64,000 bases of DNA, taken from contig NZ_CP091430.1 in NCBI RefSeq assembly GCF_024734895.1, positions 7,503,501 to 7,567,500 on the forward strand, given 5' to 3'. Below, piece by piece: positions 1-9,015 of this stretch (positions within the stretch are counted from its first letter, which is position 1; each line of letters begins with the position of its first letter). Source of the stretch: Paenibacillus spongiae (GTDB taxonomy: Bacteria; Bacillota; Bacilli; Paenibacillales; Paenibacillaceae). The position numbers were made by a program, and so were the translations under genes. The notes beneath the pieces were generated by a model. It had not been told where the DNA came from. It did no database searches and saw only the letters and a list, made by a program, of their open reading frames with translations.

Positions 1-725
1 AAGCCCCATACATCGATTTTTCCGTCATTGTTCGTATCTTTCGTTGCCATTTTGGCGAGTTCAAGAAACTTGTCCCATGTCCATTCACCGTTGTTGTACA
101 ATTCATGCGGATCGGGAAGGCCCAGCTGCTTGAAGATGTCCCTGTTGTAGTGCATCATCACGCCGTTGGTCCCAAGTCCGTCGAAGCCGTACTCTTCTCC
201 GGCGATCTTAGGGGCTTTTCGCAGCAGTTTATTTTCATTGTTGATGTCCGAATCCGAAGAAGTAAACTCGCTTAGCTTCGACAGTTGACCGTTTAATGCG
301 GCTGCAAGCGCATGCGTATACTCGATCCGGATAATATCCGCGAACGGTTCGCCCGCCAGCGTCGTCGTTACGAACTTCTCTTGCAGCTCCTCATACGGGA
401 GCGAAATATACTTGATCTTCACGTTATACGTCTTTTCCAGCTCGGCGATTTTGTCCAGCTGCGCTTTACTGGCTGCCGTATCGCCCTTCGGCGTACCGTC
501 CCAGTTCTGTGCAATCTGAATCGTGCGGCCGCCCAGATCGATCTTCGCCGGCTCTTCCGGCGTATTCGCCGAAGTATTTGCCGGGGTATTCGCCTTGTTG
601 CCCGAATCGGATGGCGTGTTGCCCGTTTCGCCGCCGTTCTTGCTGTTATTGCTGCCGCAAGCCGCCAATAACGAAATCAACATCGTGCAAATGATTACTA
701 GAGTGATTGCTCTCATCTTTTTCAC
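1..725 (-). CDS. ABC transporter substrate-binding lipoprotein, N-terminal part (gene runs off the window)
   Basis: This is the first roughly 241 residues of an extracellular solute-binding protein; the C-terminus lies outside the window. The start is a GTG at 725 behind GGAGGA. The protein begins MKKMRAITLVI and has a hydrophobic signal segment ending in a lipobox (LLAACGS). An Asn/Gly/Ser/Thr-rich linker follows, then a type-1 binding-protein fold (KIDLGGRTIQIA, later MMHYNRDIFKQLGLPDP and WTWDKFLELAK). The WTWDKF-type motif and the NNDGKIDVWG stretch are typical of sugar-binding lipoproteins of carbohydrate importers. Permease genes are expected beyond the left edge. The LacI-type gene to its right is the obvious candidate regulator. 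The substrate cannot be read from sequence. Confidence 0.9.
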   Translation of the reverse strand, partial: MKKMRAITLVIICTMLISLLAACGSNNSKNGGETGNTPSDSGNKANTPANTSANTPEEPAKIDLGGRTIQIAQNWDGTPKGDTAASKAQLDKIAELEKTYNVKIKYISLPYEELQEKFVTTTLAGEPFADIIRIEYTHALAAALNGQLSKLSEFTSSDSDINNENKLLRKAPKIAGEEYGFDGLGTNGVMMHYNRDIFKQLGLPDPHELYNNGEWTWDKFLELAKMATKDTNNDGKIDVWG

Positions 726-995
726 TGTCTTGATTCCTCCAAAGTTCTATTTTGTTCGACACCATATAGCAAAACCTTCCCCTAATGAATCACGCAACGA
801 ACCAAGCAATAACATGATAACGCTTTATTAACCAGTTATTGGTTTGTTTGGTTCGCCTCTTCACTCATTCTCTTATACAAAAACTTGAACAAATGAACCC
901 CCAAATTGAAATACGAAAGCTTCGCAACTTTTTGGACGTAGTCTGAAGGCGCCACCACCATTTTGAACAAATTGATTGAGAACGTTTTCAGCTAA

Positions 996-1024
996 ATACT
1001 AACATCTGATAATAATTAGGTCAA
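996..1024 (-). promoter_or_regulatory. candidate sigma-A promoter for the substrate-binding lipoprotein
   Basis: On the minus strand TTGACC (1024-1019) is followed by a 17-base spacer and TAGTAT (1001-996). It would give a leader of about 265 bases before the GTG at 725. The palindrome AACCGGTT at 1101-1108 lies about 75 bases upstream and could be a regulator site, but its distance makes a simple operator role uncertain. The rest of 726-1192 is AT-rich and shows no gene. Confidence 0.5.
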
Positions 1025-1121
1025 TACTGTTAGTCTAAAATTTGTTTTTTGTTTTTATAATTTTATTTTTTGTTATGTGATATTGTGCTATTCATATCTG
1101 AACCGGTTATTAATTCATACT

Positions 1122-1160
1122 AAAAAACGGATGAGCAGCACGTGAAGTGCTGCTCATCCG
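1122..1160 (-). terminator. intrinsic terminator of the LacI-type gene
   Basis: A perfect 14-bp stem (1128-1141 with 1147-1160, GATGAGCAGCAC core) closes a 5-base loop. On the minus strand it is followed by six T residues (1127-1122). It sits just downstream of the stop codon at 1193. Confidence 0.9.
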
Positions 1161-1192
1161 TCATGTCGGTTAAAGTCGATTGCTATTTGTTT

Positions 1193-2203
1193 CTATTTAT
1201 TCCCATTATAGTCGCGCAGGATAACGTCCGCATATACGAGTGTTTTTTCGAAACTGGATTGGGGATTTGCAATTCTCCATAGCATGATATCGACCGCCCG
1301 CATGCCGAGAAGCTCCTTATTGACGTCGACCGTAGCCAGCGTAGGGATCAGCTCGTGCGTATTGTCAAATCCGGTTACCGCGCATTGTGTAAGCGCTATC
1401 CCGCGATTATGAAGGACACCAAGCACTTTCTTGGCATTCGAATCATTCGCACAGACGAACACCTCCGGAAGCTCATCGGCGGGAATCGCGGCAATCGCCT
1501 GCTCAACCTGGTCTTCCTCGGCATCGATCAACTCCGGTCTTTGCTTGCATTCCAGCTGGAATTCTTCCAACGTGGCCCGGAAAGCGATCCATCGTTCGTA
1601 GAAGCTCTGCGCATAGCCGACATTCCCGACAAACTGAAAACTCTTATACCCTTTGCTTATCAGCTTGGTGATCATTTCTTGCATGCAGGAAAAGTTATCC
1701 GTCAGGATCGTATCGCAGTGCAGGGTCGGATCGAAGTGATCCACCATAACAATAGGAATATGCAATTCCTTGATATCCAGCAGAATCTGTCTGGAGATCG
1801 TCCCGACCGTGATGATCCCATGAATGGCATCGGGATTCAACAACGAGAAGACATGGTCGCTCGTCGGTTCCGTCAACGTCAATATATCCAGTCCCTTCTG
1901 ATTCAAGCGGACCGATACACCGTCAAAGATAGGGCCCCAATAGAGGGAATCCCGATTTTGAAACCGAATATTCGGAAAAAGAACGACAATTGTCCCCGAC
2001 CATTGCCCGGAATCGGTATCTCGTAGTTCTTCGTTGCGTGATTTGGGTGTGCTCTTGAAATACCCCAGCTGCCCGGCAGCCTTCTGAATCATCTCTCTCG
2101 TCTTCTCGCTAACGCCAGGCTTGCCGGATAATGCGCGGGATACGGCAAATTTCGAAACCCCCGCCAAATCGGCAATTTCTTGCATGGTTACTTTACGTCC
2201 CAT
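1193..2203 (-). CDS. LacI/GalR family transcriptional regulator
   Basis: About 336 residues from the ATG at 2203 (MGRKVTMQEIADLAGVSK); AGGATGG lies just upstream. An in-frame extension to 2272 is possible but falls outside the family's usual start. The N-terminal helix-turn-helix and hinge (VSKFAVSRALSGKPGVSEKT) are followed by a periplasmic-binding-protein-like effector domain, with VVLFPNIRF, GIITVGTI and VTGFDNTHELIPTLATVDV near the C-terminal dimer face. It probably controls the sugar transporter whose binding protein ends this side of the window. The sugar is unknown. An 11-bp inverted repeat upstream may be its own operator. Confidence 0.9.
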   Translation of the reverse strand: MGRKVTMQEIADLAGVSKFAVSRALSGKPGVSEKTREMIQKAAGQLGYFKSTPKSRNEELRDTDSGQWSGTIVVLFPNIRFQNRDSLYWGPIFDGVSVRLNQKGLDILTLTEPTSDHVFSLLNPDAIHGIITVGTISRQILLDIKELHIPIVMVDHFDPTLHCDTILTDNFSCMQEMITKLISKGYKSFQFVGNVGYAQSFYERWIAFRATLEEFQLECKQRPELIDAEEDQVEQAIAAIPADELPEVFVCANDSNAKKVLGVLHNRGIALTQCAVTGFDNTHELIPTLATVDVNKELLGMRAVDIMLWRIANPQSSFEKTLVYADVILRDYNGNK

Positions 2204-2246
2204 GGCTACCATCCTATTTACGATTGATAAGTATACTGCATAAACC

Positions 2247-2308
2247 ATAACATAACATGTACCTGTTTTCAAAACAAATTTTTGATTTTGTTTGCATTGT
2301 TATGTTAT
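2247..2308. promoter_or_regulatory. 11-bp inverted repeat upstream of the LacI-type gene
   Basis: ATAACATAACA at 2247-2257 is mirrored by TGTTATGTTAT at 2298-2308, 40 bases apart and 44 bases upstream of the regulator start. It could be an autoregulatory looping site; this is inference from position only. Confidence 0.35.
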
Positions 2309-2612
2309 TTCATGGTTTTTTTATTCAAAAAGAAACATATAAAATTCCACTTCTTGGATCATTAGGATTGAACACCATTGCGCACCAATTCACAAGGAAA
2401 ACTTCTGTTGGGCGGACAGTACCTGCCGTCATTTCGTAGAATTCCGTGATAAAATGAAACCAGTAGAACTGCGAAGCCGCATCGTAAACAGCCGCCGCCT
2501 TCTGCATAAAATGAGACGCTTACGCTTGCGACATGCCTGTGGGCTGGTTGATGGAAAGAAACTAGCATTATAGGGCGAGATAAGGCGATGAGGATAGTAG
2601 CCATTACGAATG

Positions 2613-2795
2613 AACGGACCTCAGATGCGCTATTTCTAGAAATACTGAGTCATTGAGGCGGAAACGGACACCAGATCCGTTATTCCCTCAAATTGGGATG
2701 AATTAGGGCCGTTTTGTTGGGAATAGCGGATTCATTGTCCGCAAGAAGGCTGGAAACGATTGTTTTGTCACCAATAACGGATCGTAAGTCCGAAA
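2613..2795. repeat. four-copy intergenic repeat cluster (CGGA-N7-TCCG type)
   Basis: Two direct copies of AACGGAC..CAGAT..G.TATT lie at 2613-2634 and 2663-2684, exactly 50 bases apart. Two inverted copies lie at 2721-2743 (AATAGCGGATTCATTGTCCG) and 2771-2795 (AATAACGGATCGTAAGTCCG). Each copy is itself a short CGGA...TCCG hairpin. The direct and inverted halves can pair across the whole cluster. The rest of 2309-2955 shows no convincing gene; the region 2440-2520 has two further short related stretches around AAAATGAAAC / AAAATGAGAC. It is non-coding and resembles a dispersed genomic repeat. Confidence 0.75.
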
Positions 2796-2955
2796 TCGGC
2801 GGGTTACCTACATAAGCCTAAGTTGGGGGAGGGGCGATTATGGTAGCAGGCAGCGAATAGTATGGTCGTAAGCATATAAAGAACAGGCTCTGCACAACAT
2901 TAGGGACTGATGACGAAACAGCATCATGAAAATAAAACAAAGGAGAACGATAGCA

Positions 2956-3651
2956 ATGACTGAACGTACAGATTGGAAGAATGGCGCTATCGGGCATAAG
3001 TTTATCGCGTCTTTCAGCGGAGGGAAGGATAGCGTACTCGCCCTGTATAAAGCGATGAAGGTTGGAGATGCGGTTGGACTGATCGTCATGCTGGAGGAAG
3101 AAGGGAAGCGCTCCAGATCCCATGGAATGCCCCCGGAGCTCATACGTGCCCAAGCCGAAGCGATTGGCCTGCCCGTATATACAGCTGCAGCGAGTTGGGC
3201 GGATTATGAAGAAGCGTTTATGCGCCTACTGGCACATGCTAAAGATCAAGGAGCGGAATTGTTAGTCACGGGAGACTTGGATATGCCTGCTCATGGCTGC
3301 TGGCATGATAAGGTTACGAAGAATGCCGGATTAAAGCTGGGGATGCCTCTTTGGGAGATGGACCATCGCGAAGCGGTCGAAGAATTCATCAACCTGGGAT
3401 TCGTCACGATCCTTGTAACCGTAAATTTATCGTTAGGTATGCGGGAAGACGATCTGGGACGCACATTAACCTACGAATATGTGAAGGAACTGGTCGAACG
3501 TGGTATCGATCCCTGCGGGGAAGGCGGCGAGTTTCATACGACCGTAATCGACGGGCCTCTCTTCAATCATCCGATTCCCGTTCGCAAAGGCGAGATCATC
3601 AAGAATGGGGAATATGCGTTCTTGCCTTTGGAGCTCGATCAGAAGGTGTAA
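2956..3651 (+). CDS. PP-loop ATP-binding protein, Dph6/MJ0570-related
   Basis: 231 residues from ATG 2956, chosen because AAAGGAG lies 10 bases upstream; an earlier in-frame ATG at 2926 has no such site. The protein opens with FIASFSGGKDSVLALYKAMK, the SGGKDS PP-loop of N-type ATP pyrophosphatases. It later has LLVTGDLDMPAH and the conserved end region ERGIDPCGEGGEFHTTVIDGP, typical of the diphthine-ammonia-ligase-like family. Diphthamide is absent from bacteria, so the substrate here must differ; an ATP-dependent amidation or thiolation is the family expectation. It stands alone, 69 bases before a two-component operon. Confidence 0.85.
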   Translation: MTERTDWKNGAIGHKFIASFSGGKDSVLALYKAMKVGDAVGLIVMLEEEGKRSRSHGMPPELIRAQAEAIGLPVYTAAASWADYEEAFMRLLAHAKDQGAELLVTGDLDMPAHGCWHDKVTKNAGLKLGMPLWEMDHREAVEEFINLGFVTILVTVNLSLGMREDDLGRTLTYEYVKELVERGIDPCGEGGEFHTTVIDGPLFNHPIPVRKGEIIKNGEYAFLPLELDQKV

Positions 3652-3720
3652 CGGATACTTATCTTTAGTCGCTTGTTGATTGCACCTTCTAACTTAACTA
3701 AAAGAGACTAGGTGGTTCCA

Positions 3721-4401
3721 GTGAATACAATCCTAATCATTGAAGATCACGAAGATGTCAATCTCATGCTCGCACAAGCCTTGACCGATGCCGGCTATAC
3801 CGTGAAATCCGCCTATTCCGGCACCGATGGACTCATGGAAATCCGGAATCATTCGTATGATTTGATTCTGCTCGATATTATGCTCCCTTACAAAAGCGGG
3901 GATGAAATCCTGAAAGAAACGCGGCGGTTCTCGGATGTCCCCGTTATTATGATCTCCGCCAAGGATGTGGTCGGCACGAAGATCGACCTGTTGCAGCTCG
4001 GAGCGGATGACTATATTACAAAACCCTTTGATCTGGGCGAGGTTGTGGCGCGGGTGGAATCCAATTTGCGGCGTGCCCATAAACAACTCCAAAACGACAA
4101 GGTTTTTCGCTATAAGGATTTGGCGCTGGACAGCAATACGAAGCGCGTTACGGCAAACGCTGTCGAGCTGGAGCTGACGGCAACGGAATATCTGATCCTG
4201 GAACTGCTGCTGAAGCACAGCGGCAAGGTATTTACCAAGTCCAATCTGTATGAATCGGTCTGGAAGGAAGAATACATCGGCGATGATAATGCCGTTAAGA
4301 CCCATATCAGCAATTTGCGCAATAAGCTCAAGCGAGCGAATCCGGATGAGGAATATGTCGAAACGGTGTGGGGCCTGGGATATCGGCTGTACAAACCGTG
4401 A
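3721..4401 (+). CDS. OmpR/PhoB-type response regulator
   Basis: About 226 residues. The start is GTG 3721 behind AGGTGG; an in-frame GTG at 3712 overlaps that site. The receiver domain has the acidic pair in IIEDHEDV, the phospho-acceptor in LLDIMLPYKSG (Asp about 52), MISAKD and TKPFDLGE. A winged-helix output domain follows (ELTATEYLILELLLKHSGKV ... VKTHISNLRNKLK, VWGLGYRLYKP). It is the first gene of an operon with an ABC ATPase, a permease and a histidine kinase, the layout of peptide-antibiotic (bacitracin/lantibiotic) response systems. Confidence 0.93.
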   Translation: MNTILIIEDHEDVNLMLAQALTDAGYTVKSAYSGTDGLMEIRNHSYDLILLDIMLPYKSGDEILKETRRFSDVPVIMISAKDVVGTKIDLLQLGADDYITKPFDLGEVVARVESNLRRAHKQLQNDKVFRYKDLALDSNTKRVTANAVELELTATEYLILELLLKHSGKVFTKSNLYESVWKEEYIGDDNAVKTHISNLRNKLKRANPDEEYVETVWGLGYRLYKP

Positions 4402-4492
4402 ATTATCGGTTTCCTGACCATTTTGCCGCTCCCCTTAACCTTTTCTAAACCATTGGGAATTACACTGAAGTCAGAAAGGGCAGGTGAGCAGC

Positions 4493-5416
4493 ATGAAACA
4501 ATATGTGGTGAAAACAAGCAACCTGACAAAAACCTACCGCGGTTCTTATGCGCTGCGCAATGTGTCGATTAAGCTGGAATCCGGCAAAATATACGGTTTA
4601 ATCGGGCAGAACGGCGCAGGCAAGACGACGCTAATGCGCATTCTGGCCGGGCTTTCTTTCCCCACGGAGGGCAGCATCGAGCTGTTTGGCCATCGCGGCG
4701 AGCGCGCTTTGCAGGAGGAGAGGAAGCGGCTGGGCTGCATCATCGAGAATCCCGGATTTGTTCCCCATATGACTGCGCGGGAAAATCTGAAGCTTCACAG
4801 AATCATGCGCGGTGTTCCCAACAAGGAAATGGAAGGTGAATTGCTGGAGCTGGTCGGACTTGCGGACACGGGCAATAAGAAAGCCAAGAACTTCTCGCTC
4901 GGCATGAAGCAGCGGCTAGGCATTGCGATCGCTCTGCTCGGCAACCCTGAATTGCTGATCCTGGACGAACCGATCAACGGTCTTGACCCGCTCGGCGTCG
5001 TGGAAATTCGTCAGCTGCTGAAGAAGCTGTGCGAAGAACGGCAGATGGCCATTCTAATATCCAGCCATAATTTGCCCGAGCTCTACCAGACCGTAACGGA
5101 TTATATCATCATCCATAAAGGCGAGATCAAGCAAACCCTCACCCTTGCGCAGCTGGACGAAAACTGCAAGCGTCATCTCCATATTAGCTGCGATCAGCCG
5201 GATAAGCTGACGAGCGTATTGGAGATGCAGCTGAACACCTCGCATTATAAAGTCATGCCGGATAATACCGTGAAGCTATATGATTATTTGGATGATATGG
5301 ATTCAGTGGCCAAGGTTATCTATGACAATGGTATTGTCGTAACGAGGCTTTCGATCGAGGGAGATACGCTTGAAAATTACTTTATTTCGGTTATAGGCGG
5401 TGATCAGGATGCTTAA
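4493..5416 (+). CDS. ABC transporter ATP-binding protein (bacitracin/lantibiotic-export type)
   Basis: 307 residues from ATG 4493; AGGTGA lies 5 bases upstream, and the in-frame GTG at 4484 falls within that site. Walker A is GQNGAGKTTL, the signature is FSLGMKQRLGIA, Walker B is LLILDEPINGLDPLG, and the switch His is in ILISSHNLPEL. The C-terminal third is the long regulatory tail usual in BcrA-like proteins. It overlaps the permease gene by 8 bases. With one permease partner it probably exports or removes a membrane-active peptide; the substrate is inferred from the class, not seen. Confidence 0.9.
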   Translation: MKQYVVKTSNLTKTYRGSYALRNVSIKLESGKIYGLIGQNGAGKTTLMRILAGLSFPTEGSIELFGHRGERALQEERKRLGCIIENPGFVPHMTARENLKLHRIMRGVPNKEMEGELLELVGLADTGNKKAKNFSLGMKQRLGIAIALLGNPELLILDEPINGLDPLGVVEIRQLLKKLCEERQMAILISSHNLPELYQTVTDYIIIHKGEIKQTLTLAQLDENCKRHLHISCDQPDKLTSVLEMQLNTSHYKVMPDNTVKLYDYLDDMDSVAKVIYDNGIVVTRLSIEGDTLENYFISVIGGDQDA

Positions 5417-6206
5417 TTTGATCCAGGCGGATTTATTTAAGCTACGCGAATCGAAGGCCATTCTGATCCTGCTCGGAATCACAACGATATGTGCGGCAGC
5501 TATGGTTATGATGGCCTATCTGATCCCGCAGGGCAAGATTGAAGCCAGCATGACCGGAATCGGATTCATGTTCTCGGATATCAACATGATCAGCATTCTT
5601 GGCGGTGTGATCGCGGCCATCTTCATCTGCGGGGATTTCGATAACAAAACCGTCCATAATGCGATTACAAGCGGCGGCAGCAGGGGTGCTGTCATCGTTA
5701 GCAAGGCAGCCTTATTGGGTGCTGCCCTGGCGTTCATCCTGCTTCCCTATGTCATCGTAACCGGAATTGCACTAAGCTCAGGCTTCGAGTTCAGTATGGG
5801 GTCCGTAGCCGTAGGTTTCCTGCATCTGCTTACGTCAGAGGCTAGTACAGCCTTTTCCGCAGCAGAGACGGGGAAAATGCTCGCTGTCATGCTGACCTTG
5901 CTAATCGTATACGTGGCACAATTGAGTATCTGTATACCGCTTGCCTTCGTGCTTAGAAAGCCCATCTTCGTGGTTGCGATTTATTATGGCTTCTCCATTC
6001 TTACGGCCCAGTTAATGAAAATAAGCGATAGCTCGCCGGTATTTGACCGTATTTTCTCCTCTACGCCATATGGAGGGAACTATGCCTTCGTGACATTGGA
6101 TACGGGACCGGGAGACATGATCCAGGCCATCACGGTTAGCTTGATCTTTATGATCGTCATGCTTGCCGTCACATACGGCATATTCAGAAGATCGGAAATA
6201 AAGTAA
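5409..6206 (+). CDS. ABC-2 type permease
   Basis: 265 residues from ATG 5409 (GGTGATC upstream); a GTG at 5400 is an alternative. There are about six hydrophobic segments (AILILLGITTICAAAMVMM; ISILGGVIAAIFICGDF; LLGAALAFILLPYVIV; MLAVMLTLLIVYVAQLSI; FVVAIYYGFSILTAQL; VSLIFMIVMLAVTYGIF). The motif GDFDNKTVHNAITSGGSR after the second is characteristic of BcrB/ABC-2 permeases that move antimicrobial peptides. It is coupled to the preceding ATPase gene by overlap. Confidence 0.88.
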   Translation: MLNLIQADLFKLRESKAILILLGITTICAAAMVMMAYLIPQGKIEASMTGIGFMFSDINMISILGGVIAAIFICGDFDNKTVHNAITSGGSRGAVIVSKAALLGAALAFILLPYVIVTGIALSSGFEFSMGSVAVGFLHLLTSEASTAFSAAETGKMLAVMLTLLIVYVAQLSICIPLAFVLRKPIFVVAIYYGFSILTAQLMKISDSSPVFDRIFSSTPYGGNYAFVTLDTGPGDMIQAITVSLIFMIVMLAVTYGIFRRSEIK

Positions 6207-6226
6207 CTGAAAGGCTGGTGAACGCG

Positions 6227-7138
6227 TTGACTATAGCGACGGCCGTTTCGGTCCTGCTCGCTCTTATGCATGCCTTATATATCGTCTTTCTTCAGCGGCA
6301 GCTGCGCAGCATCAACCGGCAGCTGAATAAGCGGCTGACGGAGCATACGCGTCAACCAATAAGCTTGGAGCTTCTGAGCAGGGAGCTGAATACGCTTGCG
6401 GTTAATATTAACAAATGCTTGAAGGCGGAGGAAAACCTCCGCCTTCATGGCATTCGCGAGGAAAAGCGCTTCAAAGACCTCATTGCCAACATTTCGCATG
6501 ATTTGCGGACACCGCTTACGGCTATCAAGGGCTACCAGCAGCTGCTTGATAATGGCGAGCTTAGCGGCGATCAGCAAAAAAAGCTTCACATTGCCCGGAA
6601 GCACGCCGATGAATTAGGTAGGCTGATTGAACACTTTTTCGAGTATTCCTATCTTCTGAGCGCAGAGCCGGAACAGCATATCGAACGAATAAACTTGACG
6701 AACCTTGTAACCGACTGCCTTGCAGCTTCCGTCACCGCATTGGAAGCGAATAAGCTGACCGTGCGCATGGAGGAGTCTCCCCCCATCTTTGTCCATACCG
6801 ACAAAGACATGGTGACGCGAATGATCCAAAATCTGATTCGTAATTGTATTCAGCACTCCAATGGAGATATCGAAGTAAGTCTGCTGCAGGCTGTGGACAG
6901 AGCAGGCCTATCGTTGCGAAACCCTGTAAAGCATGCCGCCGACCTTGATGTTAAGCGGCTTTTCGACCGCTTCTACACAGGTGATCAAGCAAGGAGCACT
7001 TGCACGGGGCTGGGCTTGTCGATCGTCAAGCTATTAGCGGAACAGTTGGGCGGAAGCGTAATTGCGTCCATGCAAGATGGAGTTCTTGAGATAAGGGTTG
7101 AGCTGCCTAAGATGAATGGAATGTCGAGTAGGGAATAA
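6227..7138 (+). CDS. membrane sensor histidine kinase
   Basis: About 303 residues from a TTG at 6227 with GGTGA five bases upstream, the same arrangement as the operon's other starts; GTG 6218 is the alternative. A single N-terminal membrane segment is followed directly by a coiled linker and the H-box (LIANISHDLRTPLTAIKGYQ), the N-box (MIQNLIRNCIQHSNG) and GLGLSIVKLLAEQLGG. There is essentially no extracellular sensor domain, so it probably senses through the membrane or the neighbouring transporter. It is the last gene of the 3721-7138 operon and presumably phosphorylates the regulator at 3721. No terminator is visible before the next gene. Confidence 0.9.
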   Translation: MTIATAVSVLLALMHALYIVFLQRQLRSINRQLNKRLTEHTRQPISLELLSRELNTLAVNINKCLKAEENLRLHGIREEKRFKDLIANISHDLRTPLTAIKGYQQLLDNGELSGDQQKKLHIARKHADELGRLIEHFFEYSYLLSAEPEQHIERINLTNLVTDCLAASVTALEANKLTVRMEESPPIFVHTDKDMVTRMIQNLIRNCIQHSNGDIEVSLLQAVDRAGLSLRNPVKHAADLDVKRLFDRFYTGDQARSTCTGLGLSIVKLLAEQLGGSVIASMQDGVLEIRVELPKMNGMSSRE

Positions 7139-7161
7139 ATTACGGATGAAGAGGCGATAAA

Positions 7162-9015
7162 ATGAACAATAGAGCTCACATCGATCAAGCATTACATGAC
7201 ATCAATGAATTGATAGCAACCAATTCGGCTGATGCCGCCTATATGAATTATAAGGTACTTATCGAACAAATAGAGAGTACGGTGTATGCAGAAGACCTGA
7301 GCTTAAAAGCCGAAGTTTATGCTTCCTTCGCATATTTCCTATTCAGAGTGTCGGAATATGATCAATGCTTCAAGATGCTCATGAAGGCTCTACATTACGG
7401 ATACTCGAATGACGAAATCGAGAAGCTGCTTTGGGAAGCCTTCATTGAGCCGAACGAACATGAATTCAAAGCGATCTATGAAGCGAACCTGCAATTTCTA
7501 ATAACCAATGGATATCTGCATATGCCGCATCCGATGGGTTATCACGAACTGCCTTATTGGCTCCTCCCTACCGGGGCAGACAATATTTATTACATATACG
7601 ATAGAGAAAACAAGGTTATCGGAGAGAAAATAACGTTATATGATTATCAGAATATCCCCTCATTACCCGCTGCAGATGCCTTTTCAGACTATTTGCTGCT
7701 TGAGAATTGGAATTTGAATATTATTCTTACCTGTACGAACGTAATAAGAAGAATGAATAAGAAGAGCTACATTGTATTTAGCGAGATTGGCAAATTCCTG
7801 TCCTGCTTGCAAGGCGCTTTATTGGATGATTCCATCCTCTCTAATGTGCTCATATTTGATAAGCTCGAGGGCATGAATGAATATATCGCACGAACCAATG
7901 CCTTTCTCCCAAGAAATATCCTTAACTTAATCAATCAAGAGAATGAACAACCGAAGAAAATCTTACACGCTATTCACACTCATCGTCTGAAGAAAGGAAA
8001 TCGAAACGGGGATCGAATTCTTCTTAGCATTTGCATTCCGAGCTTCAATCGAGGAAAAAGAGCCTATAATAACGTGCTTCATCTCTTGCAGAGCCATTAT
8101 GACGAAGAGATCGAAATTATCCTTTCTAACAATGGGACCCAGAATGAGACTGCGCCGTTCTATGACAAAATCAATGAGATCGATGACGCCAGGCTTACTT
8201 ATTTTGCCTTTGAAGAGAACCAAGGGTATGCCCTTAACTGCTGCAAAGTATGTGAACTAGCCAAAGGAGATTTTATTTTGCTCATCAGTGATGAGGACCT
8301 CGTAAACTTTGATGTGCTGGGTAAGATCTTGAACCAATTGAACGCATCCAAAGAAACCTTATCTTTAATGAAAACTTCAACGACCATGTTTAATAAATGG
8401 TCGACCGCAACCAGCAAAGCCGGACAGGACGCCATGATCTCCTTTATGCTAACCTCTAATTACGTATCCGGAATGATTCTAAACAATACGCTTCTAAGGC
8501 AGCATAAAGGCATTGAATACGTACATGAACATCTGCACGACAATAACGTGTGCTACTGGTATCCTCACATGTTCTGGGAACTCCTATTGTGCCAGTATGG
8601 AGATGTCCATAGTACAGAGCTTGTCTTAATCAATGAAGGAGCAGCAGAACAATCGGATGAAGTTGTCGTCACGGTGGATAACAGCGAAATCGAAATCCCT
8701 TACTATCGATCCATTGAAGGTCGATTAGGGCAGCATGAAGGCTTTTACCGCATATTCGAGGATCTCGAAATATGCAAGAACGACAAGGAGCTGCTTCGAG
8801 TCATGTACCTTCAGCTGTGCAGCAAAACGTTCGCTCTAGTTAATCTGACGTTCGATATGAATTATAAACAAACAGGTGCTGATCAAACGGAATTCTTCAA
8901 GAAGGCTTATGACTTCTGTACAAGCGAACGGTTCCTGACTGCGGACATTGCCGCTACTGGCGGTCGTGATGATATAGCACTCATTCATCGAATCATGGTG
9001 AACAGGATGTCATAG
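7162..9015 (+). CDS. two-domain family 2 glycosyltransferase with N-terminal helical region
   Basis: 617 residues; the start ATG 7162 follows GAGGCGATAAA. Residues 1-130 are helical and resemble TPR-type repeats (EVYASFAYFLFRVSEYDQCF). Residues 130-280 are not recognised. From about 285 a GT-A fold begins with LLSICIPSFNRGKRAYNNVL, ILSNNGTQNET, and an acidic metal-binding motif in LLISDEDLVNF near 375. It therefore probably transfers a sugar from a nucleotide donor. It is convergent with the CDP-sugar operon (6-base tail overlap), which suggests use of that sugar in a cell-surface glycan; that link is inference. Confidence 0.82.
   Translation: MNNRAHIDQALHDINELIATNSADAAYMNYKVLIEQIESTVYAEDLSLKAEVYASFAYFLFRVSEYDQCFKMLMKALHYGYSNDEIEKLLWEAFIEPNEHEFKAIYEANLQFLITNGYLHMPHPMGYHELPYWLLPTGADNIYYIYDRENKVIGEKITLYDYQNIPSLPAADAFSDYLLLENWNLNIILTCTNVIRRMNKKSYIVFSEIGKFLSCLQGALLDDSILSNVLIFDKLEGMNEYIARTNAFLPRNILNLINQENEQPKKILHAIHTHRLKKGNRNGDRILLSICIPSFNRGKRAYNNVLHLLQSHYDEEIEIILSNNGTQNETAPFYDKINEIDDARLTYFAFEENQGYALNCCKVCELAKGDFILLISDEDLVNFDVLGKILNQLNASKETLSLMKTSTTMFNKWSTATSKAGQDAMISFMLTSNYVSGMILNNTLLRQHKGIEYVHEHLHDNNVCYWYPHMFWELLLCQYGDVHSTELVLINEGAAEQSDEVVVTVDNSEIEIPYYRSIEGRLGQHEGFYRIFEDLEICKNDKELLRVMYLQLCSKTFALVNLTFDMNYKQTGADQTEFFKKAYDFCTSERFLTADIAATGGRDDIALIHRIMVNRMS

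Noticed and set aside
2325..2604. short minus-strand frames of 60-80 codons upstream of the repeat cluster
   Set aside because: No ribosome site, Cys/His-rich random composition, and short repeats inside; treated as intergenic.
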